Shown: positions 21,400-32,526, numbered from the stretch's first letter. The stretch is 64,000 nucleotides of DNA from Bryoerythrophyllum caledonicum (GCA_963971425.1 OZ020525.1:11786187-11850186), one strand, 5' to 3'. Numbers and translations: made by a program. Notes: generated by a model from the letters alone, not told the origin.

Positions 21400-22900
21400 T
21401 TTTGTTTAAAGTTTTTTTGTTTTTATATGTGACTTTGGTGGTTTTTATATTGTATGTATTTGCTTTTGTATGTGTGTATGTATATGTACGTGTTACGATT
21501 TACGCCGGCCTTCTTTGGAGACTGGCGTTCTTCTCTGTATGTGTTACGTTGATGGTGTCTTGTTGTCTTTGTGTGTGTATATGTATTTTTATTTGTTTTT
21601 ATATTGGTATTTATTCTTATGTTCGTATTAGTATATGTCTCGATTTTTGTCTCGGTGTTTGTATCAGTATCCTTGTTAGGAATCGTGTTATAATTCGTAC
21701 TAGTATACGTACTAGTATTCATGTTGATATTTGTATTAGTGTAAGTATCAATATTTGTATTAGTATATGCAATAGTATTCATATATGTATACGTACAAAT
21801 ATACATGTATTTATACAGATACGTACCAGTATACAGAGAAAATATATTGATATTTATTTCAATCAGATTCGTATATATTCTTACTTTCATTAGAATTTCT
21901 ATTTTTAATAAGTCTAATTTTGGCGCCTTCGGCGGACAACTGGCGACCCAATCGGACATTCCTGCTTCAATTTTTATCCTTCTACACATTCTCAACAGAT
22001 TTCTACTCTTTAATCGCAAACTCTTCTCATCTTTATACATATCAAGTTTACTTTTACTATTAACTTTCCTTTTATCCCTATAATTTGTATTCCAACTTCT
22101 GTTTTTAATATGTTTTGTTTTGTTTCTAGTATCTTTTCTGCTTATTTTTAATCTACATTTTGTGTTTTTCATTAGTAATTTGGATAATTTTCCATCTCTT
22201 ATTTTTGATTTTCTTAGGAAGCATATTCTATTTTTAGTACTGTAATTTGTGGCTATGTTCTTGTTATTTGTATTCTTATGATAATGGTTTTCTACCTTAC
22301 CCTTTATTTTCTTCTTACATATCCTCTCCAATTTTTTTCTTTTATTTTTAATATTACTTGCTCTATTTGAAACCTTTGATATTTTATAAATATCTATTTT
22401 CTTCCTATTTAATTTATAATATCTCTTTTTACTCTCCTTGATTTTCCTATTTTTAGCCTTTTTCTATTCCTTATCTTCTGATGGTTTTTGGGTTTAGATT
22501 CCCTTCTATCCTTATTTATCTTTATTACAAAATTTCCATTATTGTATGAAAGGTACGGTATATACATCAGTATTCGTACCCGTATATGTATCCATATATG
22601 TATCATCGTGTATACTTTTATTTGTACTGGTATTTGTTTTATAAAGTATCAACTCAGATTTTATACATGGTTTGTAATATATGTGTAGTTTTTTTTTTTC
22701 TTTAATATAGTGTAAGTATTTGAGAAGTTTGGTATAGTATTGTATTTTGTATTTAAGATAGTGTCTAATACAGTGTATGTATTTGTTCAATACAAGTATT
22801 GATGTTTGTATGTAGCTAGAGTATGTAGAAATTTGTGCTATACTATACTTTCTACTATATAGTATTGTATAAGAAGTGTAGAGGTGATAAATAGGTTTTA
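21400..22900. repeat. AT-rich degenerate TAT/GTA repeat tract
   Basis: The region is dominated by degenerate GTATN-GTA and TATTNGTATT words with a rough 6/12-bp periodicity, most regular at 21590-21850 and 22545-22660. A 302-codon open frame on the minus strand (22331-21423) is of low complexity (Tyr-Thr-Asn alternation) and probably not a distinct protein. A short GC-rich island with GGCGCC lies at about 21920-21950. It separates LINE ORF1 from ORF2. Confidence 0.5.
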
Positions 22901-22918
22901 CCGTGTGGTCTTTGGTTA

Positions 22919-24565
22919 TTACATGTTTGGCGGTTTGTCTTGGAGGAGTAGTAAATTGGATTTACCGGTCACGGCGGACATCTTTTGCACTAGTGAAAAC
23001 ATTGTTGCTTGAATGTCTTCCATGTGGAGCTTGAGTTCTTCGTGCTTCATGTCGGTATAGTCTTTGTTTGCTTGAGTCACCGTCTTGTTGTTGTCTTCGA
23101 TCATTTTTGTCACTTCCTCCTTAGTGCAATAAGGGGGGGATGATGAGGAGGCTTGGACATTAAATGTGGTGATTGTGTTGATGAGGGCGGTGTTGATGTC
23201 ATCAAAGCCAAAGTCTTTGATGGCGTCGGCCGTGGGTGGATGTGATCCTTCCAAGCTTCTTGGGTGTGGCGAAAAGTTCACGTAGCTCCCATCTATCACA
23301 TGGGTCTTTTTCACAAAAGATCTATACACAATGGGGTTAGCACAACGCACGTTGCAACTTCCATTGTGGTAGTTTTCTCTCTCTCTATGAAACCAAATTT
23401 CTCTAACATTGAGGGCTCCCATAATTTTATAAATTGCTTGTGAAGTGTTTATGGTGTTTAAAGTGATCGGGAGGGAAGAGAGGATAAGGGTTAGAGCTTC
23501 TTTCCTTGCCTTTGTTTCGGTGACACCATTTGGTCCTTTGGTGTCAATCACTTGTCTTGGGAGCAAGACTTCGTTTTGCACCACAATGCGGTTGGTGATC
23601 ATGTTCTTCACTTGTGTTGGTGTTGAGGCTATGATGAATGCCTATTATTCACCATACACCTTTTGTACGTCGGTTATTTCGTAGTCATGCCCTTGTGCAA
23701 AACTTTGTCCAAGTATCTCTCCAAACACCGTTTGAGCTGAAATTGCCACTAGGCACTCACTTTTCACTTTCAAGGAGAGGTTAGAACTCTTAGAAAGATT
23801 GTTAAAGGTTTTGCAAACTTTTCCAATCACATTTTGACCATCAATGTTTAAGATAAACACTCTAAGGCCTTTGAGCAATGCAAGACCATCATACTCGGGT
23901 TTAAGAAGGTGTACCTTAAAGCTTCCCGCCCATACTCCCTATATTTTTCCTTGTTTGATGCTAAGACATGGTATGTATAGAGGGTCGTAAACACCGGTGC
24001 CAAGCAAGATGTTCATTTTCTCCAATCTTTCAACAATCATGTTATGAGCCCTTTCATACATGATAGGGATGTTAGGTAGTTCAAAATGGATGGCAATATG
24101 GAAGCCAAGGCATAAACCTATGGATTCGTTTGTCTTGATTTCGCAAGGGAGTTGCGTGATGTTATAGTGTTGCTTGACATCACCTTTTCTTACCTCCATG
24201 GGATACAATACTTACGGAATGCGTGGGAAGGCCACCCTCGCGTCATAGGCCTCTATGGCTTCCTCTTTCTTGAGTCCTCTAGTTATCATATCCATCACCG
24301 TTTCACCGCTAAAAAGTTCTTCGGCTCCTTCTTCAATGGCAAGTGCTTCCATGGCCTGAAATCCCATCCAAAATTTGTAAGTAGTGAAAATGGGTTTGGT
24401 GTACTTACCTTCATTAGTGTTGGATCGTTTACTTTTCTTGCAGCTGCTGTTTTTGCCTTCTTTGCCTCTTGGTGTCTTTGATTTTGTGGTGGTGTTGGGG
24501 CTTTCATCCGTTTGGTCCACCATCTCTAGGTCTTGGGATAAATTCTTTCTTGCGGTTCCTGCCAT
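22919..24565 (-). pseudogene. LINE ORF1, interrupted only by in-frame stops
   Basis: One reading frame of about 549 codons runs from an ATG at 24565 to a stop at 22919, broken only by stop codons at about 24212, 23939 and a tandem pair at 23642-23647, with no frameshift. The start is Lys/Ser-rich and basic. The middle contains GVWAGSFKVHLLKPEYDGLALLKGL (quoted from 23941 on in part: GSFKVHLLKPEY) and the last part YVNFSPHPRSLEGSHPP, followed by a coiled-coil-like acidic helix near the end. I recognise this as the type of ORF1 found upstream of such LINE ORF2s, presumably an RNA-binding protein; the function is inferred from position. Confidence 0.55.
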
Positions 24566-24589
24566 GTTAGTGTTCCTACTTTCTAATGC

Positions 24590-24930
24590 TAGTGGCGTAG
24601 AGAAGAAACTAGGGTCGCTAGGGGAGAGACGGGAGTCGTTGGGTAAGAGGCGAGGGTCGCTAAGGGAGAAGTGAAGGTCGCAGGAGGAGAAACAAGGGTC
24701 TCTGGGGGAAGAATGAGGATCGCTACGGGGGGAGTGCAGGTCGCTGGAGGAAAAGCTAGGGTAGTTGGGGGGAAGACGAGGGTCTCTAAAGGAAAAGCGA
24801 GGGTCGCTGGTGGAAAGACGAGGGTCGTTGGGGGGAAGACGAAGGTTGCTGGAGGGAAGACGAGGGTCGTTATGGGAAATATTAGGGTTGCAGAGGGAGA
24901 AAGGAGGGTCGCTAGGGAGAATGAGGTGGT
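24590..24930 (+). repeat. Purine-rich minisatellite
   Basis: About 17-21-bp degenerate units such as GGGTCGCTGGAGGGAAGACG and relatives are repeated head-to-tail. It begins directly upstream of the LINE ORF1 start. Overlapping open frames of Arg/Gly/Lys repeats are by-products. Confidence 0.8.
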
Positions 24931-24949
24931 CGCTACTGGTTTTTTCTGA

Positions 24950-26010
24950 AGTGTTTTCAGGGTTTCTGCGGGGGTTGTGATGGGTTTTGTGTGTGTGAGT
25001 AGGTAGTCTGTGTGAGTGTGGGGGGAGGCGGAGGGATTTGAGAGGGTGCCTGGGGGGGATGGGAGTGGGGAGGAGTATGGGATCTGGGAAGTGGGGGTCT
25101 GGAGTGTCGGGATCGGAGGCCAGGGAGCCGGCAGAGTTGTGTACAGTAGGGAAGGAGCTCCGGGGAGGGAGGGAGTGAGGAGTCGGGGAGTGGTGTTAGG
25201 GGGAGGAAGATTGGAAAGGGGGAGGATTTCGGCGAGAGGGAGAGGGGAGAGGGGTTTGGGGAAGAGGCTGTGGACAGGTGATTTGTGTGAGTGGGGGTTC
25301 GGGTTTTGGGGAAGTGGGATCTGTGAGAGGTTACGAGTGAAGAGGGGTGTCTACGGGAGGTGAGAGGGAGGATTTCGGCGAGAGGGAGAGGGGGAGAGGG
25401 GTTTGGGGAAGAGGGTGTGGACATGTGGTTCGTGTAAGTGGGGGTTCGGGTGCTGGGAAAGTGGAGTCTGGGAGAGGTTATTGTGAGTGTGGGATTTGGG
25501 GAGGGGGTAATTTGGATCTGGGGGGTGTCTATGAGGTTTGGTGGAGAGACTGTGAGAGTCGGGAAAGAGGGGGGAGAGTTTGTAGACAGTTGGGGAAGGG
25601 TTTCGGGAAGAGAGGGGTGGAGGTTTCGGGAAGGCAGGGGGTGGTGGGTTGTGGAGAGGTGTTCTGAAGAGGAGGAATTAGGAGCTGGGGGAGGGTTTTA
25701 GGGGAGGGAAGGAGGGGAGAGGGGTTTGAAGGGGGGGCTGTGATGAGCGAGGGAGGGGCTCCGATGGGGAAGGGGGTGGGAGATTGGGAGGGAGTGTTAG
25801 GGGGATGGAGAGTGGGGATCAGGGGGGAGTTTATAGGGAGAGGGAGAGGGGGGGAGGGGGGGTGGTTCGGGGGAGGGTGGAGAGGTGAGGAGTGTTGAGA
25901 GGGGGTGGGAGGCTGTGAAGAAGATGTGTTAGGCTGTGAGGGGGGGATGAGAGGGATGAGGGAGAAAGATTGTGAGTGTGTAGGGGGGAGGTTATGGGGA
26001 GAGCTAGAGG
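24950..26010 (+). repeat. Long G-rich polypurine region
   Basis: Over about 1 kb the plus strand is strongly biased to G and A, with many GGGG runs, and contains longer internal duplications, for example the GATTTCGGCGAGAGGGAGAG segment near 25225 and again near 25370. Proline/serine-rich open frames on the minus strand and Gly/Arg-rich ones on the plus strand reflect composition. It may be the 5' untranslated region or promoter of the LINE. Confidence 0.7.
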
Positions 26011-27710
26011 TTCGATGAGTGTGCTTACCTTCTTTTTTGTGCGTTTGAGAAGTCCTTGCTGGTGTAATGTTGCTGCTGTTCTGCTGATTTCTTGACTCGC
26101 TCCACCTCGAGGTGTTGTCGTGTGCTCCGGTGTTGATGATGTGTGTCTTTGTTGCTGCTGCGTAGGTAGATCCGGATCTGGAAGAATTTGCGAGCGCTTC
26201 CGCGTGCAATCTTCACACACAAACTTAGTGAAATTTTTTGTTAGGGTTTGGGTGCTAAGTTCTATGTGCGTGATTTTGTAGTGAGATTTAGGTGTACTAC
26301 TGTAAATGTGTGTGTATATGGTGAGGTACAATGTGTTGTTAGAAATCATAGCGTCAAAAAAGAGATAGAAGTGGGTAGAATTGGCCTGATTTGTCTTGTT
26401 GTTGCTGTTTAGGAGTAGATCTGCAAGTCTTGTTCTGTTGTACTTCTCTCCAGAGGCAGTTTTGCAATGATGTCCTTTAGATCTGGTGTATAAATGACTT
26501 ACACATATGATATCAGATCTATTGTGTGTGATATGTGTGATTCTAAAAGAGCAATGTCCAACTGTGGAAATAACAATTGTAACATAAAGAGAAGACGGCA
26601 AAGTGGAGAAAGGGTAAGAGAAAGTCTGAGGGTGGTGAGGGGCGTTGATGCGATGGCAGCGGTGCTGCCGTCTTGGCTTCTTGCTGCTCTCAATGTTGGC
26701 GTCGAAGTCTGGGTTGGAGAGGGATGGAGGGACTCACTGGAGGGTGGAGGGGCGTTCTGTTTCGGTATCCCTCACTAGATCTAGCTCAGATCTACCATGG
26801 AAGTGTATAATGAGGGCAGATCTATGTAGCAATACATGTGCTCTAGCTCAAAACACCACACAGAAATGTCCTCACCAACTCTAACGCGGTCCCTCTTGCA
26901 GATCTAATGATTCTAACGTCCTTTCCAACACATGCAACTGAACAACCACCTCTACCCCTCAGATCTGAAACGTACAATGGACGTACAACAGGGCCAACAA
27001 CCTCCTGTTGTCTGTGCCTTTCCTCTCTGAGACTAAGTCCCTTACCCTCTCCTCACCAGGTTTTACAGAGCTCTACTCAGCCATCCATGCCCTGAGCTTT
27101 TCCAACTTTAGAGGGATCAAGGCGAATACTACTACTAGGAGTCCAAAACCGTACTTGGAATTGAAAAAGAATGATTTTAGCAAAAGTTAGCATTAGCAAA
27201 AGTTAGCATTTGCAAAATTCAATTCGAGCAACTATGGCACCAAAACTAGCGGTTTAAGGTTCCCGGCACAATTTACGGTCCCAAAGGAATAACGTACTCA
27301 ATTTACAATTGGGTCTCTCCGAGTGTAAATACGGCTAATAAGAAATTGGTTCACGGCACAGTATGAATAGGGTGATAAAAAATCTGAGCCTTTACTTATG
27401 ATAAATAATTACTTACAAGTAAAGGTAATCACTAAACACTCTCAAACTCACTCACAGAGCAAGACTTGACAAAAACGTCAGGTCAAGGATGTGTGCCGTG
27501 CCATACGCACACACACACAATCCTAAGTGGATGAAAATCATCCACTGATGAATGCGGTGCACCACTGTACGTCCCTAAATCCATAAATTAGTGACAAACC
27601 AATCTATGCTAAAATACTACAATGCGGAGAGGCCCTTGACGCCAAGTCCCATGACACTGGCTAAAACCGCGTAACCAAAAAAACAAGCCCTGATCTTCAT
27701 CCTCCAGTTG
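26011..27710. other. Intergenic sequence, no supported gene
   Basis: Several short open frames on both strands, none with a recognised domain. Words such as AGATCT recur at 26160-26960. A short direct duplication, CAAAAGTTAGCATT, occurs at about 27180-27210. An ACACACAC tract lies near 27515. Confidence 0.4.
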
Positions 27711-27712
27711 TA

Positions 27713-29737
27713 CAGTACCCTGTAACAAGTGTTGCAACACACTCTGTTTTTTCACTTAAAACATATCCCATGGCTTGATTTAGAATGATGGTGTTGGCAT
27801 GAAAATCATCCCATCTCCATGAGATTTTTTGCATCATGGAAGGTGTTCCAGTTACCTTCATACACCATGCATTTTCTAAATATAAAGAGGCATCCATTTC
27901 CATGTGTCTACCAAAATTGCCATCATGCTTAAAAATCTTGGAAAATGGTACCCTTCTTAATGTGATCACTTCTTCTCTGGGATATCAGATTTTGAGTATG
28001 TTTGAGCTTGGGAGGGTCCAGAGATACACATACATGTTTGCAAGTCATCTTGATGGTACACATTTCTTAGAAAAATTGTGTGCAATAAGTCATGTTTGTC
28101 AAACATATCGTTTCTGTGTTGTTGATAGGACCTTTTTTATCAAACTTTTTGTGGATATAAGTGTTGTTTGAGGATTGTGCACCATGACAAGGAGTTATGT
28201 ATCAAATGATATACGACACATGATAGTTGGTATGCAGAAAGCTGGCATGTCAGTGAGTGAAATTGGAAACATTGTAGGAAGGCCAAAATCAACTATTTCA
28301 AGGATTCTCAAGCGATTTAGAATTAGTGGCTCTGTATTGCCAGCAAGTAGGTCCGGTAGGCCGCGAAACATGAGTGATCGAGATAGGAGAAAGCTCCATA
28401 GAGATCTTAGTAGTAATCGTCGTGCTCCTCTTGCAGGATTGTGCAGTAATGTGACATCTTCCGTCGGCATGTCAACTTTACGTAAAGAGCTTCATGAGCT
28501 TGGTGTTAACAATTGCATTGCAGTGAAGAAACCATTCTTGAGTGACATACACAAGGCAAAGAGGTTGGCTTTTGCAAAGGAGCACTTGCATTGGACGATT
28601 GACGATTGGAGTAATGTGATTTGGACCGATGAGTCATCCTTTGAAGTTGGAAAACCATCACGCCAAATTCGTGTCTGGTGAAAAGCACATGAACGCTACA
28701 ACTACAATTGCTTAGCACCTACATTCAAATCCGGAAGGACTTCAATTATGGTATGGGGTGCTATCACTGGCTCTTCTAAGTCTTATTTGGTGTTAATTCC
28801 TCCTAATAGACGCACTGCCAAAGACTTTGTAGAGATAGTATCTCAAGGAGCATTAGAGCATTATTATTGGCACCATGACCACTATGAGCACGTCATTTTA
28901 ATGGAGGATGGTGCTCCAGTACATGGTAGTAATATACAAAAAGATTGGAGAGAGCAACTTGGATTGAAAAAACTTGAATGGCCACCAAATTCTCCTCACC
29001 TTAATCCAATAGAGAATGTCTGGAAGCAAGTTAAAGATCAAGTGCAACAGAGAAATAGACCACGAAACAAAGACGAAATGTGGACATCAGTCAATCTCGC
29101 TAGGGAGGATATACCTCAAGAAAGCATCAAGAAGTTGATTTCAACAATGCCAACCCGGATGAAAGCTGTAATAGCAGCTCAAGGTGGTAACACTCGATGG
29201 TAGTAGATGTTCCATTTTACTGTAGAATATTTGTTAGTGAGTAAGACATATTGTAAACTTCATATCATATTAGGCTTCTATACTACCATAGCTTTGTAAT
29301 GATACCTTATTTGACTTTATTTGATCAAATTTTGATTTAATATATGAGTTTGATTTCCTTAGCCTAGAATATGAATGAATGGAAACTATGAAAATACTTT
29401 AGAGCCACATAGAGGAGAATTTTACCTACATAGTGTGCATCTTTGTAATACCAAGAATGTGAACAATGGTATATCCTATAAATTGGTGCAATCAAATTTA
29501 AAAAAATCATCATATATATTTCTCAGTTAATTTCTTTTGAAATTAAGTGAATAAGATAAAATAATTCACCAAAAATAGATATTTCATTTTTTGACATTGA
29601 TATTTTATGAACACGTGAAGGGTCCGTAACACAAAAGATTTAATAGGATAAATTTGATAAAATCCTCCCATATTGAAAATGAATGAGAGAATTTCAAGAG
29701 TTCACAAAATGGTTGCAAGACATGTTGGAGGGTACTG
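27713..29737 (+). mobile_element. Tc1-like element A with short TIRs and TA target duplication
   Basis: Begins CAGTACCCTGTAACAAGTG and ends with the imperfect complement of it (TTGCAAGACATGTTGGAGGGTACTG, last 18 bases CATGTTGGAGGGTACTG). TA dinucleotides flank both sides, at 27711-27712 and 29738-29739, as required for Tc1/mariner insertion. It encloses one transposase gene on the plus strand. Length 2025 bp. Confidence 0.85.
28184..29203 (+). pseudogene. Tc1-type DD34E transposase, one internal TGA (copy A)
   Basis: First ATG at 28184; the frame runs 339 codons to a TAG at 29203 with a single in-frame TGA at 28679-28681 (codon 166). It has an N-terminal paired-type helix-turn-helix (IGNIVGRPKSTISRILKRF), a GRPR hook (SGRPRNMS) and the DDE catalytic domain: WTDESSFE (first Asp), MEDGAPVH (second Asp) and SPHLNPIENVW (Glu). 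I count 34 residues between the second Asp and the Glu, hence DD34E. The length is normal for Tc1 transposases. Apart from the one nonsense codon it looks intact, so the insertion is probably young. Confidence 0.85.
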
Positions 29738-30310
29738 TAATGTACAATAGGGTGACATTCAAATTGGCCGTTTAGTAGTTCCAGGGATAGTGTTCTACAC
29801 TGCTGCCAACTTTGACACCCTCCCCAAAGCTGAGAAATTGTTATTTTACCATGAAAATTTGGGGACAGCATCATCTTTATGTTGAAAACATGCATACCAA
29901 ATTTCAAGTCCAGGAGACTTATACAAAAAAACTTATGCAAGATCTACCAACATGGGATAGCTGTGAGAAAAGTGTCACAGCTGCCAACTTTGACACCCTC
30001 CCAAGAATTGAGGAAATTTTTTTTGCCCATGAAATTTTTGGAGCAAAAACATTTTTATGTTGTTTGCATGTGTGGAAAATTTCAAGTCCAAAACACCCAT
30101 ACAAAAAATAATATTCCAAATCTACCAACATGTGTAGTTTTGAGAAACAAAGGGGAAAACCATTTTACTACTTCCAACTTTGACGCCCTCCTTAGGATTG
30201 AGTTTTTGTTGATACATAATGAAATTTTTGGCACAAGATCATCTCTACGCTGGTAACATGTGAGATAAATTTCAAAGCCAAAAGATGTACACAAAAAAGT
30301 TATTCCATAT

Positions 30311-31321
30311 CTACCAACGTGTATGTCCTCCATTAGCGTCAATCACTGCTAGTAACCTAGAGGGCATAGAATGACATAGTTGAAGGAGCTTTGTACCATT
30401 GACTAACTTCCACTCTCTTTCAAGAACTACCTTCAACACATCTAAGCTTCTAGGGCATTGTTTGCCATGTTGCACAACATCTTTTAACATCCTCCAAACG
30501 TTCTCGATTGGATTGAGATCGGGAGAGTTTGCAGGCCAGTTGAACTTTTCGAGAAGGTGGCTTTGTCTCCATTCTTCACATATTTTGCTCCTATGGACGG
30601 GTGCCCCATCTTCCATAAGCACTCCTTGATAAATTTGACCCATGAAATGAACCAATTTGGCATCGTAAACCACTTCTATAAAATCCTTAGCAGAACGTTG
30701 ACCTTTAGGCATAAAGACAAGTTCTGACTTTTGTCCTCCGGCAAATGCGCCCCAAATCATTTAAGAAGTCATTCCACTTTTAAAAGTAGGAACTAGACAA
30801 CTTGATGAATAACGCTCGTATGCACTTCTCCAAACATGAATTTGCCGAGAATTTTTTCCAATTTCAAAAGTAGATTCACATGTCCAAACAACACGCTCCC
30901 ACTCTTTTGCACTCCATCCACGGTACTTCTGAGCAAAAGCTAATCGTTGAGACATGTGACGAGGTGTCACAAATGGTTTTTTGACTGCAATTCGACTAAA
31001 AATGCCATTTTTATGTAAGACCCTTTGAATAGCACGTCTACACACTTGAGTAGGATATGCATTGGTAATCTCTGAGAGTGAAGAGCAACGATGAATTTTT
31101 GAGTAATGCACAATACTACGAACATCTCTATCACTAATCTTTTTAGCGTGACTTCCACCGCAAGGTTTGCGCTTGTAGGTTCCATCTTCTCTAAATGTTT
31201 TTACTAACCTTGTAACTGTTCTAATAGGAACTCCAATAGTAGCTGCAATTTGAACTCCTGTAAATCCTCCCTCACTCAAACCTATGATGCGAGCACGAAT
31301 TTCATCTGAAATTGCCATCAT
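30311..31321 (-). pseudogene. Tc1-type DD34E transposase, one internal TAA (copy B)
   Basis: ATG at 31321; the frame runs 337 codons to 30311 with one in-frame TAA at 30763-30761 (codon 187). Helix-turn-helix IAATIGVPIRTVTRLVKTF lies near the N-terminus. The catalytic domain has WTCESTFE, where the first Asp of TDES is replaced by Cys, then MEDGAPVH and SPDLNPIENVW with 34 residues between Asp and Glu. It is clearly related to copy A but diverged through most of its length, so these are two families. The lost Asp plus the stop make it inactive. The start of the right half overlaps the inner edge of the TIR. Confidence 0.85.
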
Positions 31322-31949
31322 AAACTTATAGAGTGCGTGATGCTAGCTACAGCAATAGAGTAGGGGTTAGAGCAGAGCAAGGGGGAGAGAAGGGGGCCAA
31401 GGGGCTAGAGCGGAGCAAAGGGGGTTGCAGGATTGGCACGTGACAATTGGCAGAGGAAGGAGAACAGGGCTGGAGTAGAGCAAGGGGGAGAGAAGGGAGC
31501 CAAGGCGCTGAAGCAGAGAGGAGAGAGAAGGGTCGCCAAAACACAAGCCCATATGCATACATGAAAAATCGTTTTGCTCTTAATCACTCATCATGTATGC
31601 CCAATGTGAATCAACACTCATGCATCCCACAATACAACACTCTATGTTTTGAGGATTGTCTCAACATTCAGTCTATCACAAATCACACACACCATTCCCT
31701 TTACATAGTGTTCAATAGATATTTAGAAAAAATAATTTGTCATGTGTCTAATGCACACTTTATGGCCAAGTGGATTCTTTTGCATGGAACACCTCTTCAC
31801 TTCTTCATTTAGATGTTATTGATCTTTTTGAGAAGCATTTATGTTTGGTGGCTTACTCACATGATTGAGTTCAATGAAAAAGCATGAGGTGTCAAAGATA
31901 TTTTGACATTTTCAATATGACCTTCAAATTGTTTATCATAGTTACACAT
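31322..31949. other. Subterminal non-coding part of element B
   Basis: Contains a duplicated purine-rich segment, AGCAAGGGGGAGAGAAGGG, at about 31375 and 31480. The part from 31561 to 31940 is related, in reverse orientation, to 59500-59800 in the deleted element at 58.5 kb. Confidence 0.6.
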
Positions 31950-32526
31950 GTTGATAGATATGGAATAACTTTTTTTATGTATGTCTTTTGGCTTTGAAAT
32001 TTATCCCACATGTTACCAGCGTAGAGATGATCTTGTGCCAAAAATTTCATTATGTATCAACAAAAACTCAATCCTAAGGAGGGCGTCAAAGTTGGAAGTA
32101 GTAAAATGGTTTTCCCCTTTGTTTCTCAAAACTACACATGTTGGTAGATTTGGAATATTATTTTTTGTATGGGTGTTTTGGACTTGAAATTTTCCACACA
32201 TGCAAACAACATAAAAATGTTTTTGCTCCAAAAATTTCATGGGCAAAAAAAATTTCCTCAATTCTTGGGAGGGTGTCAAAGTTGGCAGCTGTGACACTTT
32301 TCTCACAGGAATCCCATGTTGGTAGATCTTGCATAAGTTTTTTTGTATAAGTCTCCTGGACTTGAAATTTGGTATGCATGTTTTCAACATAAAGATGATG
32401 CTGTCCCCAAATTTTCATGGTAAAATAACAATTTCTCAGCTTTGGGGAGGGTGTCAAAGTTGGCAGCAGTGTAGGACACTATCCCTGGAACTACTAAACG
32501 GCCAATTTGAATGTCACCCTATTGTA

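Larger units (their letters stand above)
14000..24565 (-). mobile_element. Decayed LINE with ORF1, APE, RT, RNase H and a C-terminal nuclease-like domain (Dualen/RandI-like)
   Basis: Minus-strand order from 24.6 kb down: ORF1 (24565-22919), AT-rich spacer, APE endonuclease (about 20.8-19.9 kb), reverse transcriptase (about 19.2-18.1 kb), post-RT region, an extra domain (17.2-16.0 kb), RNase H and a PD-(D/E)xK-like C-terminus (15.9-14.3 kb). The pol part has several frameshifts, but its last 539 codons are open. Carrying both APE and a C-terminal restriction-like nuclease with RNase H is the layout known from Dualen/RandI elements of green algae. The 3' end may be the GC hairpin at 14031-14062 followed by a T-rich tail (minus strand). 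No target duplication was found, so both ends are approximate. Confidence 0.65.
29745..32524 (-). mobile_element. Tc1-like element B with ~570-bp terminal inverted repeats
   Basis: Begins CAATAGGGTGACATTC at 29745 and ends with its complement at 32524, flanked by TA at 29743-29744 and 32525-32526. The arms match almost base for base for about 570 bp (29745 to about 30317, and 32524 to about 31950), far longer than usual Tc1 TIRs. Each arm contains several degenerate tandem units of about 170 bp, each with AACTTTGACACCCTCC. A transposase gene on the minus strand lies between the arms. Only 7 bp separate it from element A. Confidence 0.85.

Noticed and set aside
21423-22331. 302-codon minus-strand frame as a gene
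   Set aside because: Mostly low-complexity Tyr/Thr/Asn alternation from a periodic AT tract; no domain is recognised.
25529-26601. Proline/serine-rich proteins on the minus strand
   Set aside because: They arise from the G-rich polypurine plus strand; no conserved motif.
28679-30763. Stop-codon reassignment or readthrough in the Tc1 transposases
   Set aside because: Different stop codons are used, host genes end normally at TGA, TAG and TAA, and one copy also lost a catalytic residue, so simple decay is likelier.
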